From Hydractinia symbiolongicarpus (taxonomy: Eukaryota; Cnidaria; Hydrozoa; Anthoathecata; Hydractiniidae): a stretch of 60,000 nucleotides of DNA. The notes under the pieces are model-generated. The model was not told the DNA's origin. It made no database searches and was given only the letters and a program-made list of their open reading frames with translations. The stretch's first letter is position 1, and the number at the start of each line of letters is the position of its first letter. The position numbers and the translations under genes are program-made. Of the stretch, positions 56,778 to 60,000 are shown piece after piece. The stretch lies in assembly GCF_029227915.1 (NCBI RefSeq), contig NC_079879.1, positions 25,488,501-25,548,500 on the forward strand, read 5' to 3'.

Positions 56778-58040
56778 ATGTGACTGCAAACTGAATGCTT
56801 AGCTCAAGTAACGCACAAGCGAATCAAGTTATAGGCAAACAACAAGGCTTTTTCGTCATCCAGCACAAAAGCTTTATTGATTTCCTTCACGCGAGGTGGA
56901 ATCTTTAAAATCGCCTGGGAAAGAGGAAGGCAGTGAACGCCGAACAACGAATAAGAACAACGGTATTTAGGCTGAAACATTTAACATCAAATTTTAACCT
57001 TTAATTTCTATTTTCTCAAAAGCCAACAAGAATGCCTCTATTCATTGTTATCCAATTTTTTGACCAATCTTTATACAGATTGTAAGTAATCTGATTATGT
57101 TGGGCAGCTTACGAATAGATTGTATTCTTTGTGTGGCCAGAACTTTCTGTGGCCAAATGTTCGCCATCATTCTTGCTGATTGTAAAGTCACTGAGATAGC
57201 CACTGAAAAAATTATTTTATTTCTTTTATAGCTGGATTTAGCTGGATAAAAGTGAGAAATGTATTATTGGCTAGGTAGTTTTTACCTTACAACTTGACGG
57301 AAATACGGTGGCTTTCAAGTTAGCTTAGCATTGTTAATTTTAAAGGATTTTCGCACTTGTGCGGGAAAAATCAGAAAAATCGACAGGCAATAGACTTCGG
57401 TCCACCGTTTACCGCCTGCATTATTTTGCCTGCTGATTTTAGTAAGAGGTTTATAAAGCATAAACAGCATGCGTGTAGATAAAATCCGTCTATATTGCTC
57501 AAAAAAGCTCCCATTAACTTTAAAAATTTAACGACTATACTTTTTGGTTGTAGTAAAGCATCAATGTTTTATCTTAGAACCCTACAGGAACTTACGAAAT
57601 CATAAAACTGCAGGCTTCATGTTAACATTACCTTGTCTATAATATTTGATGAAAATAGTAGACTTCTCAAAAGGGTTTCATATTTTCTTGATAAATATAT
57701 AGTTAATCAAATCAAACAATTCTGTTTACTTCAAGGGTTGTCTTCTATTTTGCCAAGTCAAAAAGTAAAAGTAGTCAAATGCTGTTTGGCTTCAACAAAA
57801 TTCTTAATCAATAATTCTTATGCTAAATGCAGTTAGGTAGGTATCCCTTTCATTACTGCCATGAAAACTTGATGAGTGATTGTTTTAGCTGGACGAGATA
57901 ACGGCAGGTTGTTTTCTGTGTTTTTATTTAACTGGAAATTGCGATAAAGTTTTTTTTCAATCAGGAATAATGTAGGCAAGTCTAAGCGTGTACTATGATT
58001 AAGTCAATAGAATTTCTCTCAATATTTAAAGCGGACGATA
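56778..58040. other. Intergenic, no gene recognised
   Basis: AT-rich spacer. The frame at 57633-57836 has no family features. No repeats I can define. Confidence 0.4.
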
Positions 58041-58320
58041 CGCCATCTATTTTTCAATCGCGTATACGCGAGTGTCAAGCCAAAGGGAATCACATCGCAA
58101 AGAGAAATTGGCAGTAGCTGCAAAAAAACAAAATGAAAATAAAAATCGAAAAGATAATAAAACGCGTGAAAAAAAGAATTGATTCGACAAACTATCAGAA
58201 TAAACTATCGGAAAAGCGAGCATCCAACCTCGTCCTCCAGGGCATCTTGTATCTTTTCTGACCCCGGGACGGCGATACGAACAAGGCCCTGGAGGAGGCC
58301 TCGTCACGTGACCCTCCAAT
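58041..58320. repeat. GC-richer block with inverted repeat
   Basis: Contains CGCGTATACGCG (58060-58071), a perfect palindrome, and an imperfect inverted pair AACCTCGTCCTCCAGGGC (58226-58243) with GCCCTGGAGGAGGCC (58284-58298). The CCAGGG...CGAGGTT motif is the same seen at 2550, 3410, 7025 and 7492. It is probably a MITE end cluster. The 90-residue minus frame here is not convincing. Confidence 0.5.
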
Positions 58321-58835
58321 ACACAGTTTTTCTGTTTGTAATATTTAATGAGATTTGTCTCAATTAACCAAAGTTTTATAGATAACCTTGCAGAGCTAAG
58401 CGAGATTGGCGTTTTACGTCACATTTACGTGCGGCGAGTTTGTTTTGATTTCTCTCATCGCAACACACAAACTTCTCGCATACTGCCCTTGATTGTTTTG
58501 TGTAAATGTATTAATATACAATAATGTTATTTAGGCTGCTGTTTATTTGAAGAAATTTAAGCAATTTAGTTATGTGTATTTCACTGAATTCGTTGACTAG
58601 CAAGCACTGGGTTGCGAAACTTGTAGTTGGGAGAAACTTGGAAATTGATAAATGATTTGCCCGTCTGACCATAGCACTTCGTTGGTTGTTTAAGGTTCAA
58701 ATATGGCTACATAATTTTCAAATAGTTGTGTCAATCTAGGTGCCTGACTGAAAGTAGCTAGGCAGAAATTTTTTATTTTTTACTTAACAAGCTCACATTT
58801 TATTGCACACACAGATACCCAAAAACAAAGGTTTA

Positions 58836-59539
58836 TGAATTTCCGCGCCCGAAGGCGTAGGAAATTCTTTAAAACCGTCGTTTTTTTCTTTCGGAGCATT
58901 TTTTGAGAAAAAATCGACCCTGGGATTTCACGTCGTTCAGGATAGTATTGGTATAACTGACAACTAACTAACCCTGTCCCAAATGGTCAATTGCGATGTC
59001 ACAGTTTTAAACTTAAGCACTGGAAAGTCATCTAAATGACGTTTCAGGCCAAAATTGGTATTTGTTTTCGACAAAATTTGGCACAGTTAACAATAAAGTA
59101 TGCTGAACATAATGGTCACATTATAATTTTGATTTTTGCCACCTTAAATGTCATTTTAGGCTAAAATTGGTCCAAAAATTTAAACTACTTTGTTTTCAAC
59201 AAAATTTGGCACAGTTAACAAAAGAAGTATGCTGAACATAATGGTCACTTCAAAATTTTGATTTTTTGTTAACTAAATACCTTTTTGCAAGACCTTTAAC
59301 CATGAATAATAGGCTGTATTTTTAGTTAGCAATTTCTTTTAAAACGTGAGTTTATTTTGACATGTTTCGTTTTGTTTGCGTTTGCTGTAAGACATAGTGT
59401 CACTTGTGTGCTTTATCTTCAGAGCTTCATGCACCAAACCTCTTCGAATGTTTGGCACGATAACACAACGAATTAGCTGGTTGTTATCAAATATTTTGGT
59501 AGCGAGCGGAAATTTTTAGAGCCCCCAGGGCTTCTTGTT
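58836..59539. mobile_element. Dispersed repeat element, short copy
   Basis: Shares both ends with 16632-18100: the start hairpin GAATTTCC...GGAAATTC and end CCCCCAGGGCTTCTTGTT. It contains only about two of the 129-bp units (GGCC landmarks at 59047 and 59159). The region after the array (ATAGGCTGTATTTTTAGTTAGC) is also shared. Non-coding. Confidence 0.8.
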
Positions 59540-60000
59540 TTGTTTAAAACATAAAGAATCCGAAAATTTTATCAAAAGCATTATGCTGGTTTGAAAATTG
59601 AAATCGACACTTAGTCAAAATTGATATGCTGTCAAAAATGACTTATCGGCGTCGCTAAATACGGCTAAGAAAGTACGATAATAATAGAACTATTTTTTGC
59701 TCAATTTCATCAAACCAACCTAAAACCATATCATACCAAATCTAAAGTCAATATTTTAATTTACTGAAGTTATGGGACGCTATATATACTATATACTCGG
59801 TTTAGACTTTTTTGTTATTTTTTTTATTTTCGCTGCTTTGTAATCAGTATTAAAACTCTTGAGATAATATATCACAGTGGTGAGCTGTTCAATATCTACC
59901 ACTATCTTCAGTACATCCTGGATATAACCATATGCCAGATTGAGCGCTTAATGAAAGTGTGTATTAAAATTTGATTGAGTTAGATTTTCTGAAATTTCTT
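59540..60000. other. Window end, no gene recognised
   Basis: AT-rich sequence without coding or repeat signals that I can support. Confidence 0.4.

Noticed and set aside
58047-58319. 90-residue minus-strand frame
   Set aside because: Lies across a palindromic GC-rich repeat block; no recognisable domain.

Overview
This is an AT-rich metazoan genomic window with intron-bearing genes, dense transposon relics and almost no unique intergenic space. The combination of Polinton ORFs, MADF-type Harbinger, non-autonomous Helitrons with GACA/GACG cores, tRNA-derived SINEs and a tyrosine-adaptor gene pair suggests a cnidarian, possibly a hydrozoan. That placement is inference from repeat and gene content, not a database match.

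Host genes. Two tandem plus-strand paralogues span 1-2937 (5' end outside the window) and about 10551-22497. Both encode tyrosine-motif adaptors ending in one SH2 domain, an architecture like SLP-76/BLNK. Their last five coding exons share phases and nearly share lengths. Both SH2 domains have a hydrophobic residue where the phosphotyrosine-binding FLVR arginine should be. Both proteins carry ITAM-spaced tyrosine pairs; in the second gene the pair is created only by splicing. A third host gene candidate (42706-43941) encodes a small secreted Asp-rich protein in three exons.

Mobile DNA in the second adaptor gene. Its 6.8-kb intron holds an internally deleted pogo/Tigger element (11384-12156), a nearly complete PIF/Harbinger transposon with TAA target duplication, transposase and spliced MADF protein (13085-16051), and a repeat element with a 129-bp tandem array (16632-18100). 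A shorter copy of that last element lies at 58836-59539.

Middle. A Helitron ORF scrap (about 24.5 kb) is followed by non-autonomous Helitrons, one carrying 92 perfect TGTC units (25636-26127). A degraded Polinton/Maverick occupies about 27.7-40.7 kb: protein-primed polymerase B, several small ORFs, an integrase missing its catalytic centre, a BRO-N protein, packaging ATPase, major capsid protein and other structural candidates. Nearly every gene is broken.

Right part. An element bounded by GACGTC-rich inverted ends lies at 44.2-45.4 kb. A second, differently arranged Polinton-like relic (about 46.15-50.68 kb) shows extreme strand asymmetry: its coding strands are stripped of C, and the skew flips near 49.93 kb at a divergent gene boundary. 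Helitron N-domain and helicase fragments, a Harbinger-like scrap, a Mutator-like transposase relic, two head-to-tail Helitron pairs and a pogo-type MITE fill the remainder.

Coding calls come from reading frames, splice signals and family motifs visible in the sequence. No expression or homology search was available.
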